Notes: generated by a model from the sequence alone, not told the origin. A stretch of 64,000 nucleotides of DNA from Gottfriedia luciferensis (GCF_001712755.1 NZ_MDKC01000034.1:235168-299167), one strand, 5' to 3'. Shown: positions 33,839 through 43,451, counted from the stretch's first letter. Program-made: numbers and translations.

Positions 33839-35234
33839 GATTTTCCTCCAAAAAAGCCTTTAGTTTATTAATGGTCTCTTCATATTCGTTTTCAGGTTTG
33901 CTGTCATAAACAATACCTGCTCCTGCTTGAATATAGGCCATTTGATTTTTTAAAATCATCGTTCGAATAGCTAATGCAAAATCAAGGTTTCCATTTACGG
34001 ATACATAACCGACTGCACCGGAATATACCCCTCTCTTTGAACTCTCTAATTCATTAATGATTTCCATTGCTCTAATCTTAGGTGCACCCGATACAGTTCC
34101 AGCTGGTAAGCAAGCAATTAGAGCATCAAGTGAGGTATGTGGTTTTTTTAATTGCCCGCTAACTTCGGAAACGATATGCATGACATATTTGTATCTTTCA
34201 ACGTTCATATATTTTTCTAATTTGATTGTTCCAAACTCGCAAACTTTGCCTAGATCATTTCTACCTAAATCAACAAGCATTTTATGTTCGGCAAGTTCCT
34301 TTTCATCCTGTAATAAATCCCTTTCGATCATTAAGTCTTGTTCATCCGTTTTCCCTCTTCGTTTCGTACCGGCAATTGGATTCGTTATGACCTGATTATC
34401 TTTAACTTTTATTAAACTTTCAGGGGAAGTACCAGCAACAACGCTATCACCAAAATCGATATAATACATATATGGTGACGGATTTTGGATTCGTAATTTT
34501 CGATAATAATCAAATGGATTCCCTTCAAATTTTGCTCCCATTCGATGTGATAGAACGACTTGAAAAATATCTCCTTTTTGAATAAATGACTTCGCCTTTT
34601 CTACTTTGGACATATAGTCCGATTTACTAACTTCAGATTCGAACGTAGAAAATACAACTGGTTTTACTTCCTCCTCTTGATTTGAGTTAGATAAAATTAG
34701 TTGCTTATACTTTTGAATTTCGCTCTTCAAATCTTCTAATGTTGTTTCATCCGTAAGCCTTGTTCCAACCAAATGAATTTTCTGTTCCAAATGATCAAAT
34801 ACAATAATGACTTCAAAAAACATTAAATGGAGATCTGGCATTCCGATAACATCTTCCAGTTCATCACCGATCTCTTCAAACTGGCGAATCATATCATATC
34901 CTACATACCCAATTCCCCCTCCAATGAAAGGGATATCCAATATCTTTAAGCAATCCTGCTTTGGTATTAACTCTTTCAGTTTTAAAAGAGGATTTCCAAC
35001 AAACTCTTCTTTCTGGCCATTTTTATAGATGATTTGACCACTTTGATTTGTCCCAATCAATTCAAAAGCAGGTTTTGAACCAACAAATGAATAACGGCCA
35101 GAATCTTTATGCTTAAATGAACTTTCAAATAAAAACTTTTTGCTAGCAGTCAATTTCTTAAATAATAAAATCGGTGTAAACAAATCCCCCATTATCGTTT
35201 CAATGACTATTTCTGCTTTGTTTTGTACTGACAA
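33822..35234 (-). CDS. trpE: anthranilate synthase component I
   Basis: TrpE makes anthranilate from chorismate. The protein is about 470 aa, with QVVLSHRM, NPSPYMYYIDFG, GTSPESL, NPIAGTKRRG and the active-site PAGTVSGAPKIRAMEII. The frame runs upstream to 35303, but that part lies in the T-box terminator. TTG 35234 with GGAGGTCG before it is the real start. It is first in the operon after the tandem T-boxes. Confidence 0.96.
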   Translation of the reverse strand: MSVQNKAEIVIETIMGDLFTPILLFKKLTASKKFLFESSFKHKDSGRYSFVGSKPAFELIGTNQSGQIIYKNGQKEEFVGNPLLKLKELIPKQDCLKILDIPFIGGGIGYVGYDMIRQFEEIGDELEDVIGMPDLHLMFFEVIIVFDHLEQKIHLVGTRLTDETTLEDLKSEIQKYKQLILSNSNQEEEVKPVVFSTFESEVSKSDYMSKVEKAKSFIQKGDIFQVVLSHRMGAKFEGNPFDYYRKLRIQNPSPYMYYIDFGDSVVAGTSPESLIKVKDNQVITNPIAGTKRRGKTDEQDLMIERDLLQDEKELAEHKMLVDLGRNDLGKVCEFGTIKLEKYMNVERYKYVMHIVSEVSGQLKKPHTSLDALIACLPAGTVSGAPKIRAMEIINELESSKRGVYSGAVGYVSVNGNLDFALAIRTMILKNQMAYIQAGAGIVYDSKPENEYEETINKLKAFLEENHDFNN

Positions 35235-35274
35235 TTTGTTCGACCTCCAAAAATTTAATGTTGAATATAAAAAA

Positions 35275-35570
35275 AGTCCCCTATACGCACAAAGATTGTG
35301 CATATAGAGGACGATTAGTTGCTACCGCGGTACCACCTCAGATTGGATCAGATTTATCTGAATCCCACTTTTCGGATACGGGAATAAGTTACTAATCTAA
35401 TTCCGATATCCTATCCTTTTAACGGTGGAAATCCGTGCATCCCTACTATATTGTTCAAGATGCCTCTCGTAAGCCCATTCGATAAAGGTTCCTGTATTAG
35501 ACTCCCACCATTGTCTAACTCTCTGTGACATTCACCAATATTTACTCTTCTTACTCAGCGATTTAATTTT
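35275..35570 (-). promoter_or_regulatory. Trp T-box riboswitch, promoter-distal copy
   Basis: On the minus strand the T-box sequence GGTGGTACCGCGGTAGC is followed by a long terminator hairpin (stem GTCCTCTATATGCACAA, loop, T tract; 35275-35318). The Stem I specifier region reads GAATGGGCTT, giving UGG (Trp). It lies directly upstream of trpE. Confidence 0.95.
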
Positions 35571-35591
35571 ATTTAATTTTAAAGAAATACA

Positions 35592-35870
35592 AAAAGGGCC
35601 CCCCGTCTTAAAAAGGACGAGAGACCCGTGGTGCCACCTTCATTAGCTGATTAACAGCTCGCTTTGTCGGTATCCAATCAACTTTCCATTGAATACCCGT
35701 CTTTTGTAACGAGAAGACTACTCGCCAAAGCCTACTACTTATTTAAGGTTCGGTTTGAATGCTCAGAAGTCCATTCGCGATTACTTTCACACTGATTCGC
35801 ACCAACCATCAGCTCTCTTTAGTTTCCGTAATCGTTACTACTCTTCGTCAACGCAAAGTAATTATAGAAG
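35592..35870 (-). promoter_or_regulatory. Trp T-box riboswitch, promoter-proximal copy
   Basis: On the minus strand AAGGTGGCACCACGGG is the T-box sequence, followed by a 12-bp terminator stem with T tract (35592-35627). The specifier region reads GAATGGACTTC, giving UGG (Trp). This is the first of two full T-boxes in series. Confidence 0.95.
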
Positions 35871-35892
35871 TTTATTTAAATTAATTGTCCTT

Positions 35893-35921
35893 ATATTATT
35901 ATGCAAAAAATAAAAAGTCAA
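35893..35921 (-). promoter_or_regulatory. promoter of trp operon
   Basis: On the minus strand, TTGACT (35921-35916), 17 bp, TAATAT (35898-35893). It fires just upstream of the first T-box. Confidence 0.85.
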
Positions 35922-36097
35922 CAAGTTTAATTCTACAAGATTCGATTTTTCTACTTTTTATAAAACTGATATTTTACGTTTTTGTTAATCTAAAAAACGG
36001 AATCATAAATGATTTATCATATGAGTCTTCATTGCATACACAACCTAATTTTGGAAAGAATAAACCCAATTAGACCTTCCATCAAAGAGGTATCAAT

Positions 36098-37585
36098 ATG
36101 AGAACAAATACAACAACGATGAGTTCAAATAAAGATGAAGTTTTAACAAAAAATCTAAAAAATAATATTGAAATGATACAAGATTACTTATGTCTAACAG
36201 AAGATTTAGTCGTTAAGATTATTCATAAAAATGCTCAGATTTTTGCTATTTTGTTTCTTGAATCGATGATAAAAATTGAGGCACTCCAATCATTTATTAT
36301 TGAACCTATTTTAAGAGAAACAAAGGATGAAACAGGTAATATCGTCAAATCATATGAGATTAAAAACTCAACAAATATCTCAGAATTAGGGGATAGTTTA
36401 TTAGACGGATTTTGTCTAATTTTAGAAGAAAATTGTTTAAATGGAATATTAGCAGCAGCAGCAGATGATAAGGAACGTACAATTTCTGAACCTGCTAATG
36501 AACAAAATATTAATGGTCCTCACGATGGTTTTGTCGAAAGTATAAATACAAATATACAACTACTAAGAAAAAGAATTCGTACACCTGAGTTAAAGATTAA
36601 GTATTTTACGATTGGTACGATTACGAATACTAAGGTTGCTATGGTTTATATCGATTCAATTGTAAACCGAAAACTTGTCGAGGTCATTGAAGAAAGAATT
36701 TCAGGTCTTAAACTAGACAGTCTTCGTTCAACAGGACAACTCGAAGAATTGATTGAGGATAATACGTTTTCACCTTTTCCACAAGTATTAAATACAGAAA
36801 GACCAGACCGAGCTGCATCCTATCTTTTAGACGGAAAAATAAATTTACTTGTAGATGGGAATCCAACTGTTTCTATTGTTCCAATTACCTTTTTCGCTTT
36901 TTATCAAGCTCCAGATGATTATAATCATAGATGGTTGATTGGTTCATTTTTTCGAATTATTAGGGTATTTAGTTTTATAGTTGCAATTAGCTTACCTGCC
37001 ATATACATTGCAATCGTATCCTTCCACTCTGAAATACTACCCATAGGCCTTCTTTATTCAATTAGGGTTTCTTTAGAGTTCGTACCATTTCTCCCTCTCG
37101 TCGAAGCTTTTGCGATGCAAATCATATTAGAATTGCTCAAGGAAGCTGCTATTAGACTGCCTTCTCCCATTGCTCAAACAATTGGTATAGTTGGTGGGCT
37201 AGTAATTGGTACAGCTGTTGTAGAAGCGCATTTAGTATCAAACACGATGATCGTCGTAATTGGTTTTACAGCAATTGCTTCGTTTGTAGCTCCAGTTAGT
37301 GAGATGGGTACTAGTATGAGGCTATTGGGCTTTCCGACGATGATCATGGCTTCAATACTAGGTTTCTTTGGAATTACACTAACTTTAATGTTAATTTTTA
37401 TGCATATGTGCAAATTAAAATCTTTTGGCATGCCTTATTTTTCTCCTATGGCGCCTTTTCGAAAGGAAGATATAAAGGATACTTTCTTTAGACTCCCTTC
37501 ATGGAAACAAAATACTCGACCAACTGATGCAGTTCCCCAAAAGATTGTACAGCAAAGAATATCTAGGGTGTGGAAGAAAAAATGA
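36098..37585 (+). CDS. GerA-family spore germination protein, A subunit
   Basis: A 495-aa germinant receptor A subunit with a large cytosolic N-terminal domain (about residues 1-280), four to five membrane helices, and a basic C-terminal tail (MPYFSPMAPFRKEDIKDTFFRLP), all typical of GerAA/GerKA. With the next two genes it forms a nutrient receptor in the spore inner membrane. RBS AAAGAGGT precedes ATG 36098. The specific germinant cannot be told. A sigma-G promoter was sought but no clear one was accepted. Confidence 0.94.
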   Translation: MRTNTTTMSSNKDEVLTKNLKNNIEMIQDYLCLTEDLVVKIIHKNAQIFAILFLESMIKIEALQSFIIEPILRETKDETGNIVKSYEIKNSTNISELGDSLLDGFCLILEENCLNGILAAAADDKERTISEPANEQNINGPHDGFVESINTNIQLLRKRIRTPELKIKYFTIGTITNTKVAMVYIDSIVNRKLVEVIEERISGLKLDSLRSTGQLEELIEDNTFSPFPQVLNTERPDRAASYLLDGKINLLVDGNPTVSIVPITFFAFYQAPDDYNHRWLIGSFFRIIRVFSFIVAISLPAIYIAIVSFHSEILPIGLLYSIRVSLEFVPFLPLVEAFAMQIILELLKEAAIRLPSPIAQTIGIVGGLVIGTAVVEAHLVSNTMIVVIGFTAIASFVAPVSEMGTSMRLLGFPTMIMASILGFFGITLTLMLIFMHMCKLKSFGMPYFSPMAPFRKEDIKDTFFRLPSWKQNTRPTDAVPQKIVQQRISRVWKKK

Positions 37586-38673
37586 TAACGAATAGTAATT
37601 CGATTTCTAAATTACAGCTCTACTTTTTTATTATCCAAAGTCAAATCGGTATTGGACTTCTCTCATTACCAAATGCAGTTCAAAGTACAGCCAAAGGTGA
37701 TGGGTGGATTTCTACCTTAATTGCAGGAGTAGCAGTCCAAATTACATTATTCATTTACTGGCTTTTACTAAGAAAATATCCAGATGCAACATATACAGAT
37801 ATTACAAAAAAAATTTTAGGTAAATATGTAGGAAAGCTCTGTAACTTATTTATATATATCTATTTTATTATGATTGGAAGTCTGGCTTGTGCTCTTTTTA
37901 TCAGAAGCATAACTCTTTGGTTATTACCGTTAACTCCTATGTGGTTACTATCGCTAATTATTATTTTATCAAGCATTTATTTAACAATTAGTGACCTAAG
38001 AATCATATCAAGATTTTTTGTATTAGCATCGGTTTTAATCATCCTTCTTTTTTTATTATCGTTCTTTACCTTTTATTTACCAAATGATTTTCACTATATT
38101 CAACCGATTGGCCAATCAGGAGTAAAAAATATAATTTTAGGAAGTCATAAATCATTACTCTCGATATTAGGATTTGAAAGTCTTTTACTAATTTTCCCTT
38201 TTGTGCTTGATACTGAAAAAGGAATATTAAAAACTGTAAGTCTTGCCAATTTCTCTGTGACATTATTCTATACATATTTTACCTTTATTTGTCTAATAAG
38301 CTTTAGTCCGACACAACTTCTGCAAATTAGAGAGCCTGTTTTATATTTATTTAAAGCCCTTTCGTTTGAAATGATTGACCGCTTAGATTTGATCTTTTTA
38401 TCGGTCTGGATTGTACCAATGACAACCTCGGTAATCCTTTATTTATTTTTATCAGCTAAAACTATCAGTAATGAAAGATCATTTAAAAAAAATGTATGTC
38501 TTAGTGGAATCTTAATTTTTTTCATAACAATCATACCATTGGATGAGGATCAACTAGCTATCTTTGATAAGTATGTAACTTACTTAAGCTATGTGGTTGT
38601 TTTTGGACTTCCCATCATTCTGTTATGTTTATCCTTCATTATTTCAAAAACTGAAAGGAGTGAACAATTATAA
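37582..38673 (+). CDS. GerAB-type spore germination permease subunit
   Basis: A 363-aa APC-fold membrane protein with ten predicted helices (FFIIQSQIGIGLLSLPNAV at the start), the ligand-binding B subunit of GerA-family receptors. The ATG at 37582 overlaps the A-subunit stop (ATGA). A GTG at 37570 is a weaker alternative because it lies against AGG without spacing. Confidence 0.93.
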   Translation: MITNSNSISKLQLYFFIIQSQIGIGLLSLPNAVQSTAKGDGWISTLIAGVAVQITLFIYWLLLRKYPDATYTDITKKILGKYVGKLCNLFIYIYFIMIGSLACALFIRSITLWLLPLTPMWLLSLIIILSSIYLTISDLRIISRFFVLASVLIILLFLLSFFTFYLPNDFHYIQPIGQSGVKNIILGSHKSLLSILGFESLLLIFPFVLDTEKGILKTVSLANFSVTLFYTYFTFICLISFSPTQLLQIREPVLYLFKALSFEMIDRLDLIFLSVWIVPMTTSVILYLFLSAKTISNERSFKKNVCLSGILIFFITIIPLDEDQLAIFDKYVTYLSYVVVFGLPIILLCLSFIISKTERSEQL

Positions 38674-39770
38674 GAAAATCAATTTTGATAACCTTATGTT
38701 TGTTTACCTTTTTTTTAGCTAGCTGTTGGGATCAAAATCTATTAGTAAATAAAAAAATGGTCAATGGCATTAGCTTCGATTTAGATCAAAACGATAATGT
38801 TTTAGCTACAGTTAGAGCTTTAAATATTGAAAATAAAGGTGGAGGACAGTTTGAAGTTAAGGACGAACTTGTTAAAGTAAACCGCCCTAGTGTATCCGGG
38901 ATGGAAGTTGACATTAACAATAAACTACCTGGCTTAATTGATGTAAGTAAAGCACATATTATCTTAATCGGAAGAGAACTTGCTAGAAAAGGAATTTACC
39001 CTTATTTAGAGCTTTTTTATCGCCCTAGACAAGCCTATATTTCTACTAGAGTTGTAATAGCAGAAAATAAGGCTTCAGACATTATTACACTTAATCCTGG
39101 AACTAGCCCTATAGCATTTGTTATTTTAAAGGGGCTAGAAGCTGCTGAAGATACTACAAAGATTCCTAAAGAAACTGCTTTTACAGCATGGACACAAATT
39201 ACAGATACAGGTCGAGATATCGTTTTACCTTTTGTAACAAAAGACGAAAATGATAGAATTACAATCGGTGGAATAGACCTATTTAATGGGGATAAATTTT
39301 CAGGAATTAGCTTACCTAATGAAAAAGGAAGTCTTTTATTGTTATTAATGGATCGATTAAATAAATATGCTGAAATGGCTGTACAGTTAGGAGACCATCG
39401 TTCAATTTCATATAGAGTAAAAACAATGAAAAGAGATTTAGATTTAAAAGTAGATAAAAAAACTAAAAAAATAACTTGTAGAATTAATTTAACTCTTGAT
39501 TTAACAATTACTAGTTATACAGGTAAGGTAGGAGAAAAGCTTAACAAAGACAAATTAAATAAAGATGTTTCAAAAATTCTTACTAAACAGTCTGATGAAA
39601 TCACTAAATCACTATTGGAAGCTAATTGTGATGCTTTAGGAATTGGAGGAATCTTATCTAGCTCTTATCCAGATATATGGAAAAAAATAAATTGGGACAA
39701 AGAATATAAGAATGTTAAGTTCAAAACTTCCGTAAAGGCAAAAATTGATCGAACTGGACCTGTTTTTTAA
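38667..39770 (+). CDS. GerAC-type germination lipoprotein (possible ATT start)
   Basis: A C-subunit lipoprotein with lipobox LASC-W and the family pattern SCWDQNLLVNKKMVNGISFD, plus the Ger(x)C C-terminal domain. The first ordinary start, TTG 38685, would give MITLCLFTFFLASC, lacking the positive n-region. AAAGGAG lies instead 6 nt before ATT 38667, which would give I-I-R-K-S-I-L-I-T-L, a proper signal peptide. The ATT start is therefore inferred. The gene overlaps the end of the B subunit by 7 nt on this reading. Confidence 0.85.
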   Translation: MIRKSILITLCLFTFFLASCWDQNLLVNKKMVNGISFDLDQNDNVLATVRALNIENKGGGQFEVKDELVKVNRPSVSGMEVDINNKLPGLIDVSKAHIILIGRELARKGIYPYLELFYRPRQAYISTRVVIAENKASDIITLNPGTSPIAFVILKGLEAAEDTTKIPKETAFTAWTQITDTGRDIVLPFVTKDENDRITIGGIDLFNGDKFSGISLPNEKGSLLLLLMDRLNKYAEMAVQLGDHRSISYRVKTMKRDLDLKVDKKTKKITCRINLTLDLTITSYTGKVGEKLNKDKLNKDVSKILTKQSDEITKSLLEANCDALGIGGILSSSYPDIWKKINWDKEYKNVKFKTSVKAKIDRTGPVF

Positions 39771-39852
39771 GAATCATATTTATAAAATTTCATACTCTTG
39801 AGCAACATAATGTAAGGATTAGAATCAATCTGTTTTTTAGGAGGAACTATAC

Positions 39853-40473
39853 TTGAGACTAGGTAAAAAAAATGATACATTCTTTGAAATGCTCTTAAAT
39901 ATTGCAAATAATTTAAATGAATGTTCGATTTATTTTGATGACTTTAAAATAAAAAATGCTACTGATTTAAAAACATTTTCTGCAGAAATGAAGGCTTATG
40001 AAACAAAGGGTGATACATATATTCATCAAGTTATCGTTGAATTAAATAAAACATTTATTACACCAATTGAACGTGAAGATATACTAGAACTGGCAAATAA
40101 AATGGACGATGTACTAGACGGAATGGAGCAATGTTCAGCAACATTCGAAATGTACTCCATCATTCAAATAGATGAATTCATGGTGAAGTTCGTTAAAAAT
40201 ATTCGCAGTGCTGCGAATGAAATATTAAAAGCAATTCAGTTACTTTCGAGGAAAAAATTATTAGAAATGCGCGTACACGCAATCCAAGTAAAGGATTATG
40301 AGTCACAGTGTGACGCGTTATTACGCACTTCCATTAAAGAGTTATTTAAAAATGAAAAAGATCCAATCAAAATCATTCAGTTCAAAGAGATTTATGAAAT
40401 GCTAGAAGCAGTTTCTGATAGTGCACAAGATGTAGCAAATACACTTGAACAAATTATTATGGGTAATGCGTAA
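39853..40473 (+). CDS. DUF47/PhoU-like protein (Pit accessory type)
   Basis: A 206-aa all-helical protein of the DUF47 family (YkaA-like), with the PhoU-like ExxxD patterns (FSAEMKAYETKGDTYIHQVI; REDILELANKMDDVLDGME). Such proteins are usually encoded beside a Pit phosphate transporter. No pit gene is present here, so it is an orphan. The start is TTG 39853 with AGGAGG upstream. It follows the germination operon after an 82-nt gap. Confidence 0.88.
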   Translation: MRLGKKNDTFFEMLLNIANNLNECSIYFDDFKIKNATDLKTFSAEMKAYETKGDTYIHQVIVELNKTFITPIEREDILELANKMDDVLDGMEQCSATFEMYSIIQIDEFMVKFVKNIRSAANEILKAIQLLSRKKLLEMRVHAIQVKDYESQCDALLRTSIKELFKNEKDPIKIIQFKEIYEMLEAVSDSAQDVANTLEQIIMGNA

Positions 40474-40486
40474 TTAAATACTAACT

Positions 40487-40518
40487 AAAAAATACAGCCT
40501 AATTAGACTGTATTTTTT
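40487..40518. terminator. bidirectional terminator
   Basis: AAAAAATACAG and its complement flank a 10-nt loop, with A and T tracts on both sides. It serves the DUF47 gene (plus) and the SDR gene (minus). Confidence 0.85.
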
Positions 40519-41312
40519 TATCTCTCATCTAATAGTTTTTTTGCAAGTTTTCTAACGATTGATCGTGGGATGAATCGAACAGATTGCGCTAAAATTTTAT
40601 TCTTAATACCTGTAATAACAACCGTTTTCTTCTTACTAACTGCCTCATAAGTCAACTTCGCAACTTTTTTGGGGGTCATAATTTTACCTTTAAATAGCTT
40701 TGAATTATTTCCACCGGATGAATTTATGATTCCCGTTCTAGTTGGTCCTGGACATACAGCTGTTACACTAACTCCTGTGTGTCTTAATTCCTCTGAAAGA
40801 GCTTCACTAAATGATAGTACATACGCCTTTGAAGCTGCATAAACAGACATTTTTGGCCCTGGTTGGAAAGCTGAAGTAGATGCAATATTAATAATTTGGC
40901 CCGATTTTTTTTGAAGCATATTTGGTAAAAAGTATTTTACTATCTCTGTTAAAGTAACAATATTTAGCTGAATCAACTTTAACTCTTTAATTAAATCAGT
41001 CTGACCAAATTCCCCGTATAGGGCAACCCCAGCATTATTTACTAGAATATCAATCTCCGTTTGTGATTTTGTAACTTGATCAAAAATGGACTTAGCAGAA
41101 TTTACTTTAGAAAGGTCTTCTGTAATAACTAGTACTTTTATATTGAACTGCTTCTTCAATGAAATAGCCATTTCTTCTAATTTAGTTTTATTCCTAGCAA
41201 CTAAAACTAAGTTGTAATGATCTTTTGCAAATAATTTAGTTAACTCATAGCCGATTCCTTCCGTTGGACCGGTAATTAATACTGTTTTACCTTTTTGTTT
41301 TTTGACCATCAT
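40518..41312 (-). CDS. short-chain dehydrogenase/reductase
   Basis: A 264-aa classical SDR: cofactor motif TGPTEGIG (residues 14-21), NNAG (92-95), catalytic Ser145, Tyr158 and Lys162 in YAASK, then PGPTRTG. NADP(H) preference is suggested by Arg40 after the second strand. The DltE/YqjQ-like group is the nearest class, with unknown substrate. RBS AAAGGAT precedes two adjacent ATGs at 41312 and 41309. Confidence 0.9.
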   Translation of the reverse strand: MMVKKQKGKTVLITGPTEGIGYELTKLFAKDHYNLVLVARNKTKLEEMAISLKKQFNIKVLVITEDLSKVNSAKSIFDQVTKSQTEIDILVNNAGVALYGEFGQTDLIKELKLIQLNIVTLTEIVKYFLPNMLQKKSGQIINIASTSAFQPGPKMSVYAASKAYVLSFSEALSEELRHTGVSVTAVCPGPTRTGIINSSGGNNSKLFKGKIMTPKKVAKLTYEAVSKKKTVVITGIKNKILAQSVRFIPRSIVRKLAKKLLDER

Positions 41313-41394
41313 TTTGATTATCCTTTATCTTTTTATCGTTTGAACACTTTTCGTTTTACTATATGTTCAACTTAATAAAAAAAGGAATCTTACT

Positions 41395-42279
41395 TTATTT
41401 TTCATAATATTTCTTAACTAACTCAATAAATATTTCCATCGATTTCGTTTGCAGTTCGATTTTATCAGTGATAATTGAAAAATTCCGTTGAATAGGTGTC
41501 CCCTCTACTTTTAGGTAATCAATGGTATTTAACTGTTTTTCTTTTTTTATTGCTAGCTCGGATAGATAGGTAATTCCCATGCCAGCTTCTACAGCTTCTT
41601 TAATTAATTGTGTACTACCAAATTCAATTATATTTTTAGGACGTATCTTTAATAATTCAAATAATCGTTCAGTCGCTTCCCTTGTTCCAGATCCTTCTTC
41701 CCTAACAATCCAAGTTTCATTTTCAATTTGATTCAATGTCACAGCTTCAATGGAATATATTTCACTCTTAGTTCCAGAAATAATATACATTTCATCATTT
41801 GCAAAAGGCTGTATATTTAAATTTGAATGAGTCGCTTCTCCTTCAACTATACCAATATCAATTTGATAACTTAGTGCGGCCTGAACAATTTCTCGAGTAT
41901 TCCCTATTTGTACTGATGGTATGACATTCGGGAAAAGCCTCTTCATTTCAGCTAAAATTTGCGGTAATACATATTCACCAAAAGTATAACTTGCACCTAT
42001 TTTAAGATGACCACTAGCCTCATTCATCAGATCATTCACAAGAGTTGACATACGCTTGTATAAACTAGTTATTTCCTTAGCATGCAAATAAACAATTTCT
42101 CCAGCTTTCGTTAACTGAACATATTTATTCGTTCTAATTAAAAGCTTTGCACCGATATGCTTCTCAAGTAATTGAATTTGCTGACTAACAGATGGTTGAG
42201 TCATATGTAACTCTTCAGCCGCTCTTGAAAAGTTTCTTTTTTCAGCGACCGCCATAAAAACCAAAAGAATTTGATCCAT
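41395..42279 (-). CDS. LysR family transcriptional regulator
   Basis: A 294-aa LysR-type regulator with the N-terminal winged HTH (MDQILLVFMAVAEKRNFSRAAEELHMTQPSVSQQIQLLEKHIG) shown here in two parts of the domain: helix region residues 1-20 and recognition helix ~21-43. The substrate-binding domain follows. TAGGAG before ATG 42279 sets the start; the frame upstream to 42327 has none. No divergent partner gene is adjacent; a small membrane protein lies upstream in the same direction behind a terminator. Target unknown. Confidence 0.9.
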   Translation of the reverse strand: MDQILLVFMAVAEKRNFSRAAEELHMTQPSVSQQIQLLEKHIGAKLLIRTNKYVQLTKAGEIVYLHAKEITSLYKRMSTLVNDLMNEASGHLKIGASYTFGEYVLPQILAEMKRLFPNVIPSVQIGNTREIVQAALSYQIDIGIVEGEATHSNLNIQPFANDEMYIISGTKSEIYSIEAVTLNQIENETWIVREEGSGTREATERLFELLKIRPKNIIEFGSTQLIKEAVEAGMGITYLSELAIKKEKQLNTIDYLKVEGTPIQRNFSIITDKIELQTKSMEIFIELVKKYYEK

Positions 42280-42371
42280 ACTCAATCTCCTAGTATTAGA
42301 TTTACTTATTATCAATATTATCATCATTTATTTTTCTTATAATAAGAAATTGATAAAACAGGTAAATAGAA

Positions 42372-42398
42372 AAGACTGATTCAAAATGAATCAGTCTT
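42372..42398 (-). terminator. hairpin overlapping stop codon of small membrane protein gene
   Basis: AAGACTGATTCA and its perfect complement are separated by 3 nt. The stem includes the last codons and the stop at 42381-42383. A short T run follows on the minus strand. Confidence 0.75.
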
Positions 42399-42578
42399 CT
42401 TTGACGCCTTAACTTTTCGAATTAAGTTAATTGCCAAGTATGCTAAAACCATAAAGACAAGATAGATTGATGCATAAAACCAGTACTCTTTATTGGTAAG
42501 TTTATTACTTAGGAGACTTAATATGAAGAATGTTGTAAATGAACCTAATAATAGCCCAATTAATGTTTTTAACTTCAT
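42381..42578 (-). CDS. small two-helix membrane protein
   Basis: A 65-aa protein with two hydrophobic segments (residues ~4-24 and 34-53) and a basic tail (RKVKASKKTDSF). GGGAG precedes ATG 42578. I do not recognise a family. The terminator hairpin overlaps its stop codon, so it is probably a monocistronic unit. Confidence 0.65.
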   Translation of the reverse strand: MKLKTLIGLLLGSFTTFFILSLLSNKLTNKEYWFYASIYLVFMVLAYLAINLIRKVKASKKTDSF

Positions 42579-42737
42579 TACAATGCACTCCCATTAAAGT
42601 AATTTTAAGTATTTAAACAAACCCTTTTACAGTCTATATAGTTCATTATTGGTAAGAATATTCCATTCTAACCTTTTAAAGTGCAAACTAAGCCCTTTCT
42701 ATACACGATTTCCAATAAAAAAGGCTGAATTAATCGG

Positions 42738-43451
42738 TCAATAATCCGATACTCTTTTACTATATTGAACTCCGACATCAATTAGATCATTTATAAACTC
42801 TTTAATATTTCCTACTAGGATTCCTCCATGTCCAGTACACATAACATTACTATCAAACTGATTTATTTTTTTTAGTCCACTTAGAAAATGATCTAAGTGT
42901 TCTATTGAGACTCCACCATCTCTCAGATACTTTACCCACTCATTTCTAAGGTCATCTCCTTTAGAAACTAGCCCATCTTTTGATAAAGGATCACCGAAGA
43001 AACATAAGAAATCACCCGTAAAAACTGTTTTTGATGGGCGCTGATAAAAAACGACCGAACCTGGAGTATGGTATCCAACTAATTCATATTCAAACTCATT
43101 AATTACTTCAAATACTTCTAGGTCATTACTAAACTGAGTTAAATCAAGTGAATCCATCAAATCATTATCATTTGAATGGATAAACTTCTTAGCATTTTTA
43201 AAAATATTAGAACCTTCAATATGATCTTCATGTCCATGTGTAGCTAAAAAGAGATGGACGTCTTCTGGTGTTTTACCCAGTTCAACCAGAGCTTTCCTAA
43301 GATACTTAGAGTGGATCCCTTTTCCTGAGTCAATGAGAGTAACTCCATTATCTTGAATTATAAAATAGCAATTATTATATGACTTCCATTCAGTATCCCA
43401 TATCGCTAAAGCGTATATGTTATCTACTACATGTTCAAAAGAAACTTCCAC
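42738..43451 (-). CDS. metallo-beta-lactamase-fold hydrolase
   Basis: A 237-aa MBL-fold protein with the metal motif THGHEDH (HxHxDH), a downstream YHTPGSVVFY and FTGDFLCFF (bridging Asp), and a C-terminal TGHGG His. The start is GTG 43451 with GGAGGTGA upstream; an in-frame ATG at 43484 would place the RBS inside the gene. Substrate unknown; hydroxyacylglutathione hydrolase-like or lactonase-like activity is possible. It is divergent from an APC permease. Confidence 0.86.
   Translation of the reverse strand: MEVSFEHVVDNIYALAIWDTEWKSYNNCYFIIQDNGVTLIDSGKGIHSKYLRKALVELGKTPEDVHLFLATHGHEDHIEGSNIFKNAKKFIHSNDNDLMDSLDLTQFSNDLEVFEVINEFEYELVGYHTPGSVVFYQRPSKTVFTGDFLCFFGDPLSKDGLVSKGDDLRNEWVKYLRDGGVSIEHLDHFLSGLKKINQFDSNVMCTGHGGILVGNIKEFINDLIDVGVQYSKRVSDY

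Noticed and set aside
35885..36073. A 62-codon plus-strand frame before the germination operon
   Set aside because: It covers the trp promoter on the other strand, has no RBS and no recognisable sequence.
36001..36097. Sigma-G promoter before the germination operon
   Set aside because: GCATA-like and CATA-like pieces occur, but none with the right spacing, so it was not listed.
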